A stretch of 64,000 nt of DNA from Gonocerus acuteangulatus. Lineage: Eukaryota; Arthropoda; Insecta; Hemiptera; Coreidae. The notes under the pieces are model-generated. The model was given only the letters and a program-made list of their open reading frames with translations, did not search any database and was not told the origin of the DNA. This document shows, piece by piece, positions 31,150 to 42,600 of the stretch. The stretch spans positions 4,199,702 through 4,263,701 of the forward strand of contig OX328126.1 in assembly GCA_946811695.1 (NCBI GenBank). The letters are read 5' to 3'. Both the position numbers and the translations under genes were made by a program. Within the stretch, counting starts at the first letter, position 1; every line of letters begins with the position of its first letter.

Positions 31150-31470
31150 TGTGAAGATCGGTAGCCGATTTGTCAAGACTCCTGTGTGTAAAGCGGTAGG
31201 ATCTTCGTGTTCGAATCCCAGCTTAAGGAGGTGATTTTTCTAGTATCTACTTTTATAGTCCCTCCCTATGCGACATTGTCTCTCCCTAGATTTAGTATCA
31301 TAGACTAAGTATGCTAAGACCCCCTTGTACATTTTACAGTCCCTTCTAATACGTAAGCGTAGAATAAGGCGTAGACTTAAGCCCGACTCCAGGTTCCAAT
31401 CCGTTATCCCTGGAGATCCTCTAGTTAAGTTTTGTAAGTAAATTGGGGGCGGGGAAAAAAATAAATTACT
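31150..31470 (+). mobile_element. Possible third SINE family
   Basis: GTGTTCGAATCCCAGC is a good B box. A plausible tRNA-like head precedes it (GTGTGTAAAGCGGTAGGATC), and the segment ends in an A-rich run (GGGGAAAAAAATAAATT). There is only one copy here and no target-site duplication, so the call is weak. Confidence 0.35.
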
Positions 31471-31624
31471 TTTCTATCCCAGTCTTCTGTCGAGTCGATA
31501 GGGACATCTAGGTTCATTCTTAAACAGCCTTCAGTCAGCTTATATTGACTGTTATATAAGTCATCCTTTTCCAAAAGGAGCTATGTCCATGAAAGCTAGT
31601 TGTTAATGTTTTTAATTTCCGTAA

Positions 31625-31626
<2 letters not shown>

Positions 31627-31675
<49 letters not shown>
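31627..31675. repeat. Poly-T run of about 49
   Basis: An uninterrupted T tract about 75 bp left of the 29-bp array. It could be the reverse-strand A-tail of a retroelement, but no body is recognised. Confidence 0.95.
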
Positions 31676-31679
<4 letters not shown>

Positions 31680-31749
31680 GGTATTGGTTTACCAAACAGG
31701 GTTCCATGACGTTTTACCTTTTTATTACAATAGTTTTTAAGAAAAGTAA

Positions 31750-32160
31750 GAACTGTATGCAGGACATGGGTCCTTTTGGAACTGTATGCTGGACATGGGT
31801 CCTTTTGGAACTGTATGCAGGACATGGGTCCTTTTGGAACTGTATGCTGGACATGGGTCCTTTTGGAACTGTATGCTGGACATGGATCCTTTTGGAACTG
31901 TATGCTGGACATGGGTCCTTTTGGAACTGTATGCTGGACATGGGTCCTTTTGGAACTGTATGCTGGACATGGGTCCTTTTGGAACTGTGTGCTGGACATG
32001 GGTCCTTTTGGAACTGTATGCTGGACATGGGTCCTTTTGGAACTGTATGCTGGATATGGGTCTTTTTGGAACTGTATGCAGGACATGGGTCCTTTTGGAA
32101 CTGTATGCTGGACATGGGTCCTTTTGGAACTGTATGCTGGACATGGATCCTTTTGGAAAT
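31750..32160. repeat. 29-bp tandem array, 14 copies
   Basis: The unit is AACTGTATGCTGGACATGGG plus TCCTTTTGG. Variants are GCAGGAC/GCTGGAC, ATGGATCC and one GTGTGCTGG. Because 29 is not a multiple of three, several frames on both strands stay open. These are repeat by-products. Confidence 0.96.
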
Positions 32161-32373
32161 GGATGACTCATATACGAGTTACTTGTTCAACAGTTAGTTT
32201 TGAGCTTATTAGTCATTAGATACTCGTAGCTCAAACAGATGTGCCCGATACTTAGTCCGGTTACAACTACATTTTCCTGCTGTGATCTACAGAATATGGT
32301 AGGCAAGTCTTTAACTCTTAACTCCAGTATCCTCAGCTTGTACACTGTGTTGTTAGTCCGGTCTGCAAATGTG

Positions 32374-32390
32374 TGGCGCCCAACGTTCGG
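32374..32390 (+). other. Primer-binding-site-like motif (TGGCGCCCAACG)
   Basis: TGGCGCCCAACGTTCGG resembles the tRNA-primer site of some LTR retrotransposons. The surroundings (32220-32760) are more GC-rich than the rest of the window. I see no paired LTR and no gag/pol frame, so this could be chance. Confidence 0.22.
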
Positions 32391-33840
32391 TCCCTACCGC
32401 CACCAGGGTGTACTTTTCGGGGTCGGCTTCACGTCCGGACTTGTTATGTTTATTCTGGTCTCTGGTCCGGTGCGTATGGCTGACGTGGAGGTTAATTCAT
32501 GAGCACGGGTCCCGTCCTCCATCCGGAGTTCAGGTAAACACCACCTGACCTCATGACGTTGGGGAACCGCACGGGGCGTTTCGGCCTGGCGAGTGACCAT
32601 TCGTGGACTTCATGGCACTTGTGTTCAAAAACGGTACTAAGGGCTTGGTCGTGGCCGGGAGTAGAATGAATTGCACTATAGAAGAATGGCCAGAACTAAG
32701 AGTTCTGAAATGCGAAAGTCCCAAAGAAATCAGTTCCAATGTGAAAGTTGGCTAGTTGGTTCACATTTTTACATTTTTTTTTTTTTACATGTTTTGTCGA
32801 GCCGAAACAAGTGCTATTTATGTAAGGCAAACATTTAAGGCTCTTTCGGGGCACGCACTCCGCTTCTAACACCTCTTGCGTTGTATACACCTGTATTGTT
32901 TGTCCAGTTGTTGTGTCCTGGTATCCACCGGGACTCAAATTATCAACTTATGATAATTCCACAAATTTGTTTGATACATGAAGTATTTATAATAGTTTAT
33001 TAATAGCTAACTAGGATGTTGTACAATATCTAATCCTTATATCCCTCAGAGCTTCTATTTAAGAATGAAAACCGCAGCATTATCCATAAGATGTTGAATG
33101 CAAAGTCCGTATTATATCCTTGCTTCGTTCGAAGAAGCTGCTTTTTGCACTCCATCGCGATGGTTTATGCACAACTGTCGTGACTTAGCTAATGGAAGTC
33201 GTGAGTCAAGAAGTATTAAATGACAGCTTCAAAAGCTCTCTTTCAATTTTAACTATTTATTAATTTTATTTTTTTAAAGATAACACAATAAAATCCGTCG
33301 GTAAAATCCGAAAACCATTTGTAAGGACTTTCTTGCATTGTGATATCTTTTAATATTTTTTTATTGAAGAGTTTGGGTATTTTTTACTTTAGATACAACA
33401 GTTAATTTTTCATGTTATTACTTATTTTAGTTACCAAGTCATATGATCTTTATAGAACCTCATAGAATTTGCTATTTGAAGAAAGTAATTCGTGTGGATG
33501 AGGAGGCACGAAAAAAATACCTTTTTGAGGCATTCTTCCTTTGTTAGGTAACATTTACATTTTAAATAAATGTTGCTGTTTGGTATATAACCTTTTTATT
33601 TCACTTTTTTCTTTTAAAATAGAGGTATGTTATTAAATAACAGTTTGATAAATCATCAATAAAATAAAAAAGTAACTGGTGTGCCTAAAGTAAAAAATAC
33701 CCAAGAGCTCTACAACAAGGATGATTTTCTCAAAGAAAATTTAGAAAAAAATAATAAGAAAATATATAATTTATGAAATTAATAAATAAAATTAATTGTT
33801 CATCTTCAGAAAATAAATAGAAAACGAAATAAATATTATA
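32391..33840. other. Unassigned spacer
   Basis: The first 400 bp are unusually GC-rich, with short open frames on both strands and no recognisable domain. From 32940 to 33840 the sequence is AT-rich with nothing annotated. Confidence 0.35.
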
Positions 33841-34925
33841 CAGGGTGTCCCAGTATATGTGTCCACCCCCTTTTCCTCCTAGAGTTGTTGGAATTTCGAA
33901 ATGAAACTTGGTAGGTCTTAGTTATGTTGCATGAGGTTAGTTTTGAAGGTTTAGCTGACTTTGTAACATTCTCCAGGGCATTTAACTCTTGATTTTCCAA
34001 TGGAAGCAGGTATTTTTTTATGACGAATTCTGATAGAAAATTTAATTTTAAGACTAATTTATTCCGAGACATCTTTTGATCCGACGCACCGTTTGTGCGT
34101 AAAACGCAAAAAACTGAAACATATCGCCCTTTTGTAGACAAATTCCTATTTATCACTGAAACCAAGCCTTGTACGTAAAAACACCTCGATACAAACGTTG
34201 TAGCCTATTAATTTTCCTTTCAGAAGATACCAAGATCAAAGTTGTAGATTGAATATTTAACGGGATATTATGAATGAAAACAAAGGCAATTTTTTTTTTT
34301 TTTAGTTTTATGATATAATAATTTGATATGCAATAAGAAATTTATTCTGTTCTGCTTTATAATAATTTTTATTTACTTTTTTCATACAGTAAATAAGTAC
34401 TTTTTTTTTTGTGTTTATGACAGCTACTTTTTTCTATTCTTATCGATTTTCTGATTTGTTATTTTTTAAAACTTTTAAGGTATATTTTTCATTCATAATA
34501 TCCCGTTAAATATTAAACCTACAACTTTGATGTTGGTATCATCTGAAAGGAAAATTAATAGGCTACAACGTTTGTATCGAGGTGTTTTTACGTACAAGGC
34601 TTGGTTTCAGTGATAAATAGGAATTTGCCTAAAAAAGGGCGATATGTTTCAGTTTTTTTGCGTTTTACGCGCAAACGGTGCGTCGGATCAAAAGATGTCT
34701 CGGAATAAATTAGTCTTAAAATTAAATTTTCTATCAGAATTCGTCATAAAAAAATACCTGCTGCCATTGGAAAATCAAGGGTTAGATGGGCTGGAGAAAA
34801 ACTGGAGAATGTTACAAAGTCAACTAAACCTTCAAAAGAAACCTCATGCAACATAACTAAGACCTACCAAGTTTCATTTTGAAATTCCAACAACTCTAGG
34901 AGGAAAAGGGGGTGGACACATATAC
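33841..34925. mobile_element. 1.1-kb inverted-repeat element, right terminus lost
   Basis: It begins, after TA, with CAGGGTGTCCCAGTATATGT. The arms from 33853 to about 34300 and about 34478 to 34925 are inverted copies (TGTCCACCCCCTTTTCCTCC against GGAGGAAAAGGGGGTGGACA). The last 12 bp, the CAGGGTGTCCCA end, are missing at the right. The first 11 terminal bases equal those of the element at 24783, though the arms differ. Confidence 0.85.
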
Positions 34926-35269
34926 CTTATTATTTTTTTAAAAGTCACTGCCTCATGAAGAAATCGCACCCACCCTTGAATGCCCATTCTCACCCTTAGG
35001 AACTGCATTTGAAATTCCTGAAAATACCCTTGGACCTATCCTCGGAAGGGATACGTCCCTTTGTCCTGGACGAAGAAATAACTTACATTCCACAAATTCA
35101 AGGTGACTTTTATCCACTTTATGATAAATCTAAATATTTAAAAATTATAACAAACACTTATAAAGACTTATACTCATTGTTTAGCGTGTTTTTTCTCCCT
35201 ATTTCGGGAGGCAAACAAGTTGTTGACGTTAAGGAAGAATGTGGTCGTTCATGATGGTGAAAACATCAC
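34926..35269. other. Unassigned spacer with an 81-codon open frame
   Basis: A plus frame at 35009-35254 reads through AT-rich sequence without a recognisable domain. I do not call it a gene. Confidence 0.3.
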
Positions 35270-35747
35270 TGCTTCGGTTTCCCAACCGTTTTCCAGACAT
35301 ATAAGAAAATATACGAAGGTCCTAAAACTTTTCATTTCTGTTAATAATTTATTTTTCTAGGACTGCCTTAATTCCAAACGCAACTCAAATTTAAATATCT
35401 TCGTTTACATGAATATCAAACGTATGGAACAATTTTCGTTCATCGTTTCTGATTACCCAATCTAATTAGTTAGAAAAACTATCATTATCCACTTTACACA
35501 AAAACGGTTACAGATTTCGCCTTGAAAATTGTTTCATTTGTTATTATACATACTTTATAGAACCTATAAAAGGTGTTCCTAGGAGCCTACAAACGAAGAT
35601 ACTAAAGCGCAACGTTTTTTTTTCGAGTGCATTTCGCCTGTAAGTGTTCAGGTAGGTGGATTCTACTGGTTAACAAACTTCACCTTTTAAATTAGACAAA
35701 ATATGTTTCTACCAAATTTCATCAAAATCAATCTACAGAGTTTGTGT

Positions 35748-35828
<81 letters not shown>

Positions 35829-35962
35829 CCAATTTGAACCACCGTTATTTACGTTATCTATGTGTTCTGAAACATTAAATGTTCTAGTCGGCATTTCTGG
35901 ATTGCATCATGAGGCCAACCTCACAAGCGGGGTTCCTCCCTATGGAGGGAGGGAGGAATTAA
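35270..35962 (+). mobile_element. Family B element, 3' part in plus orientation
   Basis: Body motifs in order: CCCAACCGTTTTCCAGACAT, TTATTTTTCTAGGACTGCCT, GAAAATTGTTTCATTTG and TTCTACTGGTTAACAAACTT. These are followed by (TA)n, CAATTTGAACCACCGTTATT, and the hairpin GGTTCCTCCCTATGGAGGGA followed by GGGAGGAATTAA. The final GCGC before the end is lost. Confidence 0.7.
35757..35828. repeat. (TA)n microsatellite in family B
   Basis: Two TA tracts separated by TGTGTG, at the fixed internal position of family B. Confidence 0.94.
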
Positions 35963-36322
35963 AATGTAATCAGTATTTTATATTCTCACAATGATCATCT
36001 ATTTATTGCGACCAAACCTAATTATCTATATGGAATATCCATATTGCCTCGACTCTCACAAGCTTTCATCCAAGCCGAAGACTAAATCTTGTAACTTTCC
36101 CCTATCAATATGTTCTGGTTATCCGCAGTCATTGAAGTAGCTTTCCTTGGCTTTCATCTCCCGAGACAATATATTAACCCTCGGAGTAGATGTATAGCCG
36201 CTACCGTTACCCATCAGCATAGGTACCACTCTCTATAGCTAGAGAGAAATTATATATAAATACAGGGAACTCTCACAAGGAAAGCGTTCCAAGTCGATTG
36301 GAAGTTAGAGAATGAAAAAAAG
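35963..36322. other. Unassigned spacer
   Basis: No gene or recognised repeat. Moderately complex sequence. Confidence 0.3.
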
Positions 36323-36744
36323 TCCGTCACGAAGGAGCTGCATAACTAAGCATTTTCCTCAGAATTGAATAGTGTCGATTGCATTCCTGAATAATTTTGC
36401 TTAAAATAACCTATATAGATAAATGACACCTGTTTCAATTCAATTCAAAGATAGTACAAAGTAAATCCCCCCCCCCTTCCGATTGACCGATTTAGTTCAT
36501 TTTTACAACACTTCTTCCATATTAGATACCCAGGACGTATACCGCGTTTCGTTACAATGTAGCTGAAATTACGACCGGTATGAGGAAATTAGTAATTTGG
36601 CTCCGGAGTAAACCCCCTCTCCGGATGGACTGATTTTGTTGGTTAACGAACTCGTTCAATCGTTTGATTGGACAATACTACATACCAAGTTTCGTGGGGA
36701 AGAAACAAAAACTCTGGCCGGTATCGTGTTAACGGACACATATA

Positions 36745-36794
<50 letters not shown>

Positions 36795-37104
36795 AAGATG
36801 GAACGGCATTTTTCTCCAGCGGTGGTACTCCTCCTCACTTCTTCCCGGAATATTTCGATGGATTCATCTCCATCTTCTTCAGCCAGGTACTTGTTTCTTC
36901 CTCGGTGGTAGCCAAGGGAATGATCCTCGGTGGTAGCCAAGGGAATTCCCTTGGCTACCACCGAGGAAGAAACAAGTACCTGGCTGAAGAAGATGGAGAT
37001 GAATCCATCGAAATATTCCGGGAAGAAGTGAGGAGGAGTACCACCGCTGGAGAAAAATGCCGTTCCATCTTAAAATACTATCCCAGCGACGAAAAATAAC
37101 ATCA

Positions 37105-37139
<35 letters not shown>

Positions 37140-37219
37140 TTTAACTGGGGTCATTTTCGGTGTCTACTGGGTAGGATCGATAAAGATTCGAAGAAATTTT
37201 TCAAAAATTCTGTCATGAG
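36323..37219 (+). mobile_element. Family A element with a hairpin inserted in its TA tract
   Basis: It starts TCCGTCACGAAGGAGCTGCA and continues with the family A core to AACTCTGGCCGGTATCGTGT. The (TA)n tract is split by a hairpin of about 285 bp, and the post-TA segment TTTTCGGTGTCTACTGGGTA resumes at about 37150. The 3' hairpin terminus is missing. The copy stops at GTCATGAGT, where a family F fragment begins. Confidence 0.75.
36791..37076. repeat. Purine-rich inverted repeat (hairpin H1) in (TA)n
   Basis: The left arm begins TTTTAAGATGGAACGGCATT and the right arm ends with its inverse. The centre is GGGAATTCCC at 36945.5. The left arm carries a roughly 25-bp duplication (CCTCGGTGGTAGCCAAGGGA twice). 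The right arm is purine-rich on the plus strand. It is related to H3 at 62932 and H2 at 62531, all bounded by TA or TG microsatellites. Confidence 0.9.
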
Positions 37220-37312
37220 TCTTCTTTTTCGAACATGGCTACTGGGCATGCGCGAACGCCAGCGCACACTTTTTTTGTAACACTATTGTGTAACGCTAAA
37301 GCATATTTCTGC
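37219..37312 (+). mobile_element. Family F fragment, right end
   Basis: It contains CTTCTTTTTCGAACATGGCT, a GGGCATGCGCGAACGCCAGC core and the right terminus CGCTAAAGCATATTTCTGCT. It lies directly between a family A and a family B copy. Confidence 0.7.
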
Positions 37313-37323
37313 TAAATAAAAAA

Positions 37324-38281
37324 TCCAACTCACAGGAATTGCGTCATCTTAGAGCGGTTCCGTTCATATCCCTAATGCTGCTGTTATTGGTAGAGTTTGA
37401 TCTTTCGTCAAAAATAAACGATACAATCTCAAGACAAAAACTGACAGTATCCTAAGCGGAAATTACTCCCCCCCTCACATTCTCAACGTTCCCTCAAGGA
37501 AAACACTATTAAGAATAAGTTTCACATTTTCTAACCTTCTTTTACTATAAAGATAAGTTTATTGAAAAATGCAATTAAAAATAAAAACACAACCAATTAA
37601 AATGTGACTTAAACACAGACCAACCCCTTTTAAAAGAACTAACACTTTCGGCGTTTTAAGCACTTATTTCTTTAATTGACAACGCCTCATCGAAAATTGT
37701 TTTATTATATTTTTTTAGAGAATTTAGTAATCTTTCAAATAGTCACCTTCCATTTTCCACATTTCCCAACCGTTCTCTAGATATTTACGAAAATATACGA
37801 AGATCCCCAAAGTGTTCATGTTTGTTAATCAAATTTTCATTTCGAATTCTTAGATACAAAAACTATTTTTCCACTTTTCTCGAAAACGGTTTCACATATT
37901 ACCTTAAAAATGGTTTCATTTGTTTTCCTACATTAAAGAACCTATAAAAGCGTCCGTGGGAGCCTAGGATAGAATATCCGTAAGCGTAACGATTTTTTCG
38001 CGCGAACTTCGCCTGGAAAATCGTGTTCCGGTAGGCGGGTTCTGGTGGTTAACGAACTTAACTTTTGATAACCAAATTGCATCAAAATCTATCCATTTTT
38101 TTTTTGAGCTTGTGAGAGAGCGAACAGACACACACACACACACATATATATATCTATTCAAATTTGAACCACCGTTATTTTCGTTGTCAATGGATGCTGA
38201 AACGTAAAATTTTCTAGTTGGCACTTTCGGACTACGTCAACTTCATGAGCTGTGTACGGAGAGAGGGAGGAACCGTGCTAA
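37324..38281 (+). mobile_element. Family B element, full length
   Basis: It starts TCCAACTCACAGGAATTGCG, followed by the subterminal TCTTAGAGCGGTTCCGTTCA, and ends GGGAGGAACCGTGCTAA. The subterminal GCGGTTCC near the start is inverted at the end (GGAACCG). The interior has AATTTAGTAATCTTTCAAAT, CGAAAACGGTTTCACATA, TTTTTCGCGCGAACTTCGCC and a short (CA)(TA) tract. No frame for a Rep/helicase is present. It is the best reference copy of family B in its 5' to 3' direction. Confidence 0.78.
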
Positions 38282-38383
38282 AAACTTAATGTAGCGGAAA
38301 TCAAGAAAGTTGAACAAAAAAAAATAGAATTTTATAAGATTCTATTTAAGAGAATCTGTAATAGATCCTCTTAAATATGGAAG

Positions 38384-38535
38384 ACTTTTTTTTTTCTTTT
38401 TTTTTTTTTTTTAACGGTCCATATAGTCCATTAGCGCCAACATCCAGGGTGCAGCGAGGAATTTTCCCAAAGAGCCGTGAGATGAGAAAATCCCTGCCGT
38501 TCCATGTGGTTCTCCCGCATGAGAAACTACGGCGC
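38384..38535 (-). mobile_element. tRNA-derived SINE (SINE-1), deleted copy
   Basis: T-rich tail, then the conserved tail and body (CATTAGCGCC, ATCCAGGGTGCAGCGAGGAA and GAGATGAGAAAATCCCTGCC). The B-box region is deleted or mutated, and a partial head (TTCTCCCGCATGAGAAACTA) remains. Confidence 0.65.
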
Positions 38536-38885
38536 TATCCCTTATTTGCCTGTGTTATCGGTAACTTTTGAAAGATGAAAGCCATACCGGATTCCTATTT
38601 CTATTATTTTCTTCTCTGCTAGACGGACGGGATTCCTGAAGGAAATGGACAGGTATGGATTGATGTTCTAGAATTAGCGATTACCAACGGCGAGAGGATG
38701 ACAGACCTCTGCGGCGGTGTGAAATCTAGTCTTCGGTCCGATCTACGGGTCACGTGCCGTTCTCTTCCGATGACGGCAGTAAATAGCAACCGATGGGTCC
38801 CAATACACGTGACTGCATTGGCGGCATCAAGAGGAGTCACAGCTCTACGAGGAAGTATGGAGTATAGGCATGGAAGCGAGGTGAA
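38536..38885. other. Unassigned spacer, relatively GC-rich
   Basis: Short frames are open on both strands (for example 38698-38982 plus and 38619-38840 minus) without recognisable domains. I do not call a gene. Confidence 0.35.
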
Positions 38886-39396
38886 GATGTGTGAGACTGC
38901 ATCATATGCAGTTTACTCGATGGGAAATATTTTGAGATATTTTAGCTCCGATTTAGTCATCGCTACAGCATATTTATGCTAAAATATCTCAAAATATTTT
39001 AGCTCCGGTTTAGTCATCGCTAAAGCATATTTATGCTAAAATATCTCAAAATATTTTAGCTCCGGTTTAGTCATCGCTAAAGCATATTTGTGCTGAAATA
39101 TATCAAAATATTTTAGCTCCGGTTTAGTCATCGCTAAAGCATATTTATGCTGAAATATATCAAAATATTTTAGCTCCGGTTTAGTCATCGCTAAAGCATA
39201 TTTATGCTGAAATATATCAAAATATTTTAGCTCCGGTTTAGTCATCGCTAAAGCATATTTATGCTAAAATATCTCAAAATATTCCACATGCTGTAAACTG
39301 CTGAGGATGCAGTCTCACACATCCTCAGCAGTTTACAGCATGTGAAATATTTTGAGATATTTTAGCATAAATATGCTTCAGCGATGACTAAACCGG
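38886..39396. repeat. 57-bp tandem array (6 copies) ending in a foldback
   Basis: TTTTAGCTCCGGTTTAGTCA then TCGCTAAAGCATATTTATGC repeats every 57 bp from about 38939 to 39280. Each unit contains its own small hairpin (AGCATATTTATGCT). At the right end the sequence turns back: ACATGCTGTAAACTGCTGAG against CTCAGCAGTTTACAGCATGT around 39312, so the last unit is repeated inverted. A related GATGTGTGAGACTGCATC lies at the left boundary. Confidence 0.9.
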
Positions 39397-39560
39397 GGAA
39401 AAACGTTACAAAAAAGTCCGCTGGCGTTCGCACATGCGCGGTGGCCATACACGAAAAAGGAAACTGTATGTTTTACAGTACATTACATAGGTCTGTCGGG
39501 TGGACCTAAAGCATATTTAGGTTCCTGAATTTGAGCAGAAGGCTCGAAACAAAATTAATT
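39385..39560 (-). mobile_element. Family F element, inverted copy
   Basis: It reads inverted relative to 18073: GGCGTTCGCACATGCGCGGT, CATACACGAAAAAGGAAACT, ATTACATAGGTCTGTCGGGT and TTTGAGCAGAAGGCTCGAAA. Its terminus next to the 57-bp array is the same GATTTAGTC/GCATATTTATGC text that makes up the array unit. Confidence 0.75.
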
Positions 39561-39848
39561 TTTATTTAAATTATTTGGTTTTAGAGCCGACAACTATGCG
39601 ATTTGCTCTAGAAACATGAAGGGTGCAAACATAATAAAATATCGATAACATAAAAAAATAAAAAAGTTTTATATTAAGAATGAAATAACTAAAATTATCA
39701 ACATTAATAATATACAAGGCAAAAAGACAAAAAATAAAAATAAACAAACATAAAGGTCAACTATAAAATTAAAAACAGGTAAATAATAAATTATTTTTAA
39801 TAAACTAAGTATGCGATATTTTCGCTCTAATTTTTACAAATAAAATTT

Positions 39849-40095
39849 TTGCTTTTGCTATCTTTTCTTTATGCATGTTTATCTGTTTTAAAAGGTGTGG
39901 ATATGTGCGGGCTACCATCTGTCAAAAGTTCGTACATATGTGGCATGTTGATGTTTTCACGTTTCCTGCAGTCTGTTAGTAAGTGTTTACTGTTAATGTC
40001 TTATTGCATTCTGTACATAGTGGTATGTCTTGTTTTGTCATTAATTGGGAGTGAGTTAGTAGTGTATGTCCAATTAGAAGTCTTAGAATTATATA
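39849..40095 (-). pseudogene. 3' end of an RNase H-type LINE (I-like group) ORF2
   Basis: The minus strand translates to LRLLIGHTLLTHSQLM, then DIPLCTECNKTLTV and, after small frame changes, LLTDCRKRENI and MYELLTDGSP. This is the conserved zinc-ribbon-like C-terminal block (C-x2-C, then LTVKH...C) that follows the RNase H domain in I-like LINEs. It is broken by a stop and frameshift. An A-rich stretch at 39600-39840 may be its 3' UTR. A related remnant is at 48420. Confidence 0.7.
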
Positions 40096-40170
40096 TTATT
40101 ATATATTTTGAGATATAACTAGGGAACGGATGTTATTGGATTTACATATTTTTCCCCGATTCGTAAACAC

Positions 40171-40282
<112 letters not shown>

Positions 40283-40513
40283 CAAACAAACACACACACA
40301 CATATATAATTTTAAGTCGAAATTTGGCTACCTGTGGACCGCATGAAACCTAAGGCTTTTTGGTCAATATTTTCTTTTTAGCGCGGTTCCTCCCTCCCCC
40401 ATAGGGAGGAACCCCGCTTATGAGGTTGATACAATGAAACAATCCGGAAGTGCCGACAAGAAAATTTCGCGTTTCAGAACCCCTAGAGACCGAAAATAAC
40501 GGTGGTTCAAATT

Positions 40514-40516
<3 letters not shown>

Positions 40517-40582
<66 letters not shown>

Positions 40583-40594
40583 TTATATATATAT
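40517..40594. repeat. (TA)n microsatellite in family B
   Basis: About 35 TA units with two short interruptions near the right end. Confidence 0.95.
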
Positions 40595-42295
40595 ATTTGT
40601 CTGTTCGCTCATTTCTTGCTTCCCTGATGGTCCGATTTTGATGAAATGTGGTACAAAAAACAGTCGTCCAATTTGAAAGGTCAAGTTCGTTAACCAGCAA
40701 AATCCGCCCACTGGAAGATGGCGTTTGGGGCGAAATTCGCGCAGAAAAAAGCGTAACGCTTACGTTTTTGAGTTCATAAGCTTGTAAGTACTCTTTTTAT
40801 AGGCTTCTTGGGCTAGGAAAACGAATGAACCATTTTCAAGGCGATAGCTTTAACCGTTTTCGAGAAAATTGGAAAAATAGTTTTTAAATATCGTTTTTGG
40901 TTTGGGTACTTAGAATCACGGGATTCAGTTGAAACATTATCTGCATGTTCTACTTTCATTAAAACTAATATGTTGAAAGTTTCGTTACGTTTGGAGTTAA
41001 GGAAGGGTTAGAATAAAATATTTTATGAACACACATGAAAAGTTTTGGGAACTTCGTATACTTTCATTAATATCTCGAACACGGTTGGGAAATCGTGGTA
41101 AGTGGATAGAAACTATTTGAAAGCTTACTAAATTCTCTACAAAAATTATTCTAAAACTATTTTTGATTAGGTTATGTCAATCGGAGAAATAAATGCTTAA
41201 ATCTTCAAATACGTCTGTTTTGTTCTTATGAACGGGTTTTTGTCGTTCTTCTTGTAATTTTTGTCTCTTTCCCTTGGTTTTTTATTTTTTTAATTTCTTA
41301 TGTTAGGAAAATGTATTTGTTTGTAAAATAGGATAGGAAAAATGACTCTATTTTTTATTTTAATTTTATTGATCAACAGGTCTTTGCATATATTTAAAAA
41401 CTCTGTTGATATAACCTCTATATCGTTTTTTACCTATAACCCCCTCGAAAAGGGTTAGGAAATCGTGGAAAAATGTTTTGAAGAAATGTTTGATGGGGTC
41501 GTCACATTAGGAGAAATAAGTGCTTAAAAGTTAGTTAGTTTCGTTTATTTAAACGGATCTATTTGTGTGTTTCCCGCAGTTTTTTTTTTCACTGCTCGTT
41601 ATTTTTGTAATTTCTTATAGCAGTCAAATGTATTTGTCAGTAAACAGGATACGTATAATTAGAAGCAATATTTTGTTTGTTAGAATTCGAAGATGCCTTA
41701 TGAATATCTAGATTACAGTACTGGTGTTGATTTCGTTCTTTAGAATTGTTCTTGGTATTCCCTATTTTCATCTGTTACCCATAGTTTTTTATTGTTAGTA
41801 GGTTTTTCTTATTGATTATAGAATATAAATCTATTTGATTATAAAACAGGATACGTAAAATTAGTAAGAATATTTCGGAGATTTCTGAGCGAAATGCCTT
41901 GTAAGATTTTCTACCACTACGAACGGCGTTTTTCCTCTATTTTTCAGCCAGATAGGCTTTATTTGGCATATTATTCTATATAGGTTTTATTAAGCAGGGG
42001 ATTCTGATGAAATGTCGTGTTTTTGCTGTGGATTTTAATTACGATGTATCTAAGATTGGGTAACATTAGCGAGTTTACACAGTGAAGAACCGACGACGGA
42101 GGTAGACTTCTTGCTATGATTTAGTCTACGTATGTATATTAAGTCCTAAATCCAAAAAATAAACTTCACAACGGTTCGATACTATGAGCGAATAGAGTCG
42201 GTTCAGTGCCCGGACTGAACCCTCCTAGCAGGAAATTTACCTGCTTGGAGTTAATCCTCAAGAGTTGTAAATATACCCCAGGTATCTGCCGACAC

Positions 42296-42600
42296 AAATA
42301 CAAAGCCTAGCTACGCAGTCCAGGCAACGAATGCTTGAAAACAGCTATAGGTAGAAATGTTTGGAACACAATTTTTGACTTCGTAACTTTGTATGGGCTG
42401 GATAGGAGGTGAACATATCAAAAGTCCTTACCCTTAACCTTTGAGCCGGGGGGGAGGGGGGGTTTAGAAGGTCCCATTTTTCCGGTGTTCACTAATATCT
42501 CGGAAACCCTGCGTCCTAGCAACATGACTATTCTATAACAAATGAATGCTGATTAAATTTCATACAAGTTCTATTCTACAATACAAGTTCTGGAAATAAC
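42296..42600. mobile_element. Single-arm copy of the 3116 foldback family
   Basis: AGGAGGTGAACATATCAAAA, then a G-rich run, TTTAGAAGGTCCCATTTTTC and ACATGACTATTCTATAACAA match the left arm at 3116-3290. The preceding 90 bp match 4160-4250 inverted. Only one arm is present. Confidence 0.75.

Noticed and set aside
31535..32219. ORFs of 126-183 codons on both strands
   Set aside because: They come from the 29-bp array plus poly-T (poly-lysine in translation).
35009..35254. 81-codon plus ORF without a repeat
   Set aside because: I recognise no domain. It sits between TE fragments in AT-rich DNA and has no supporting features.
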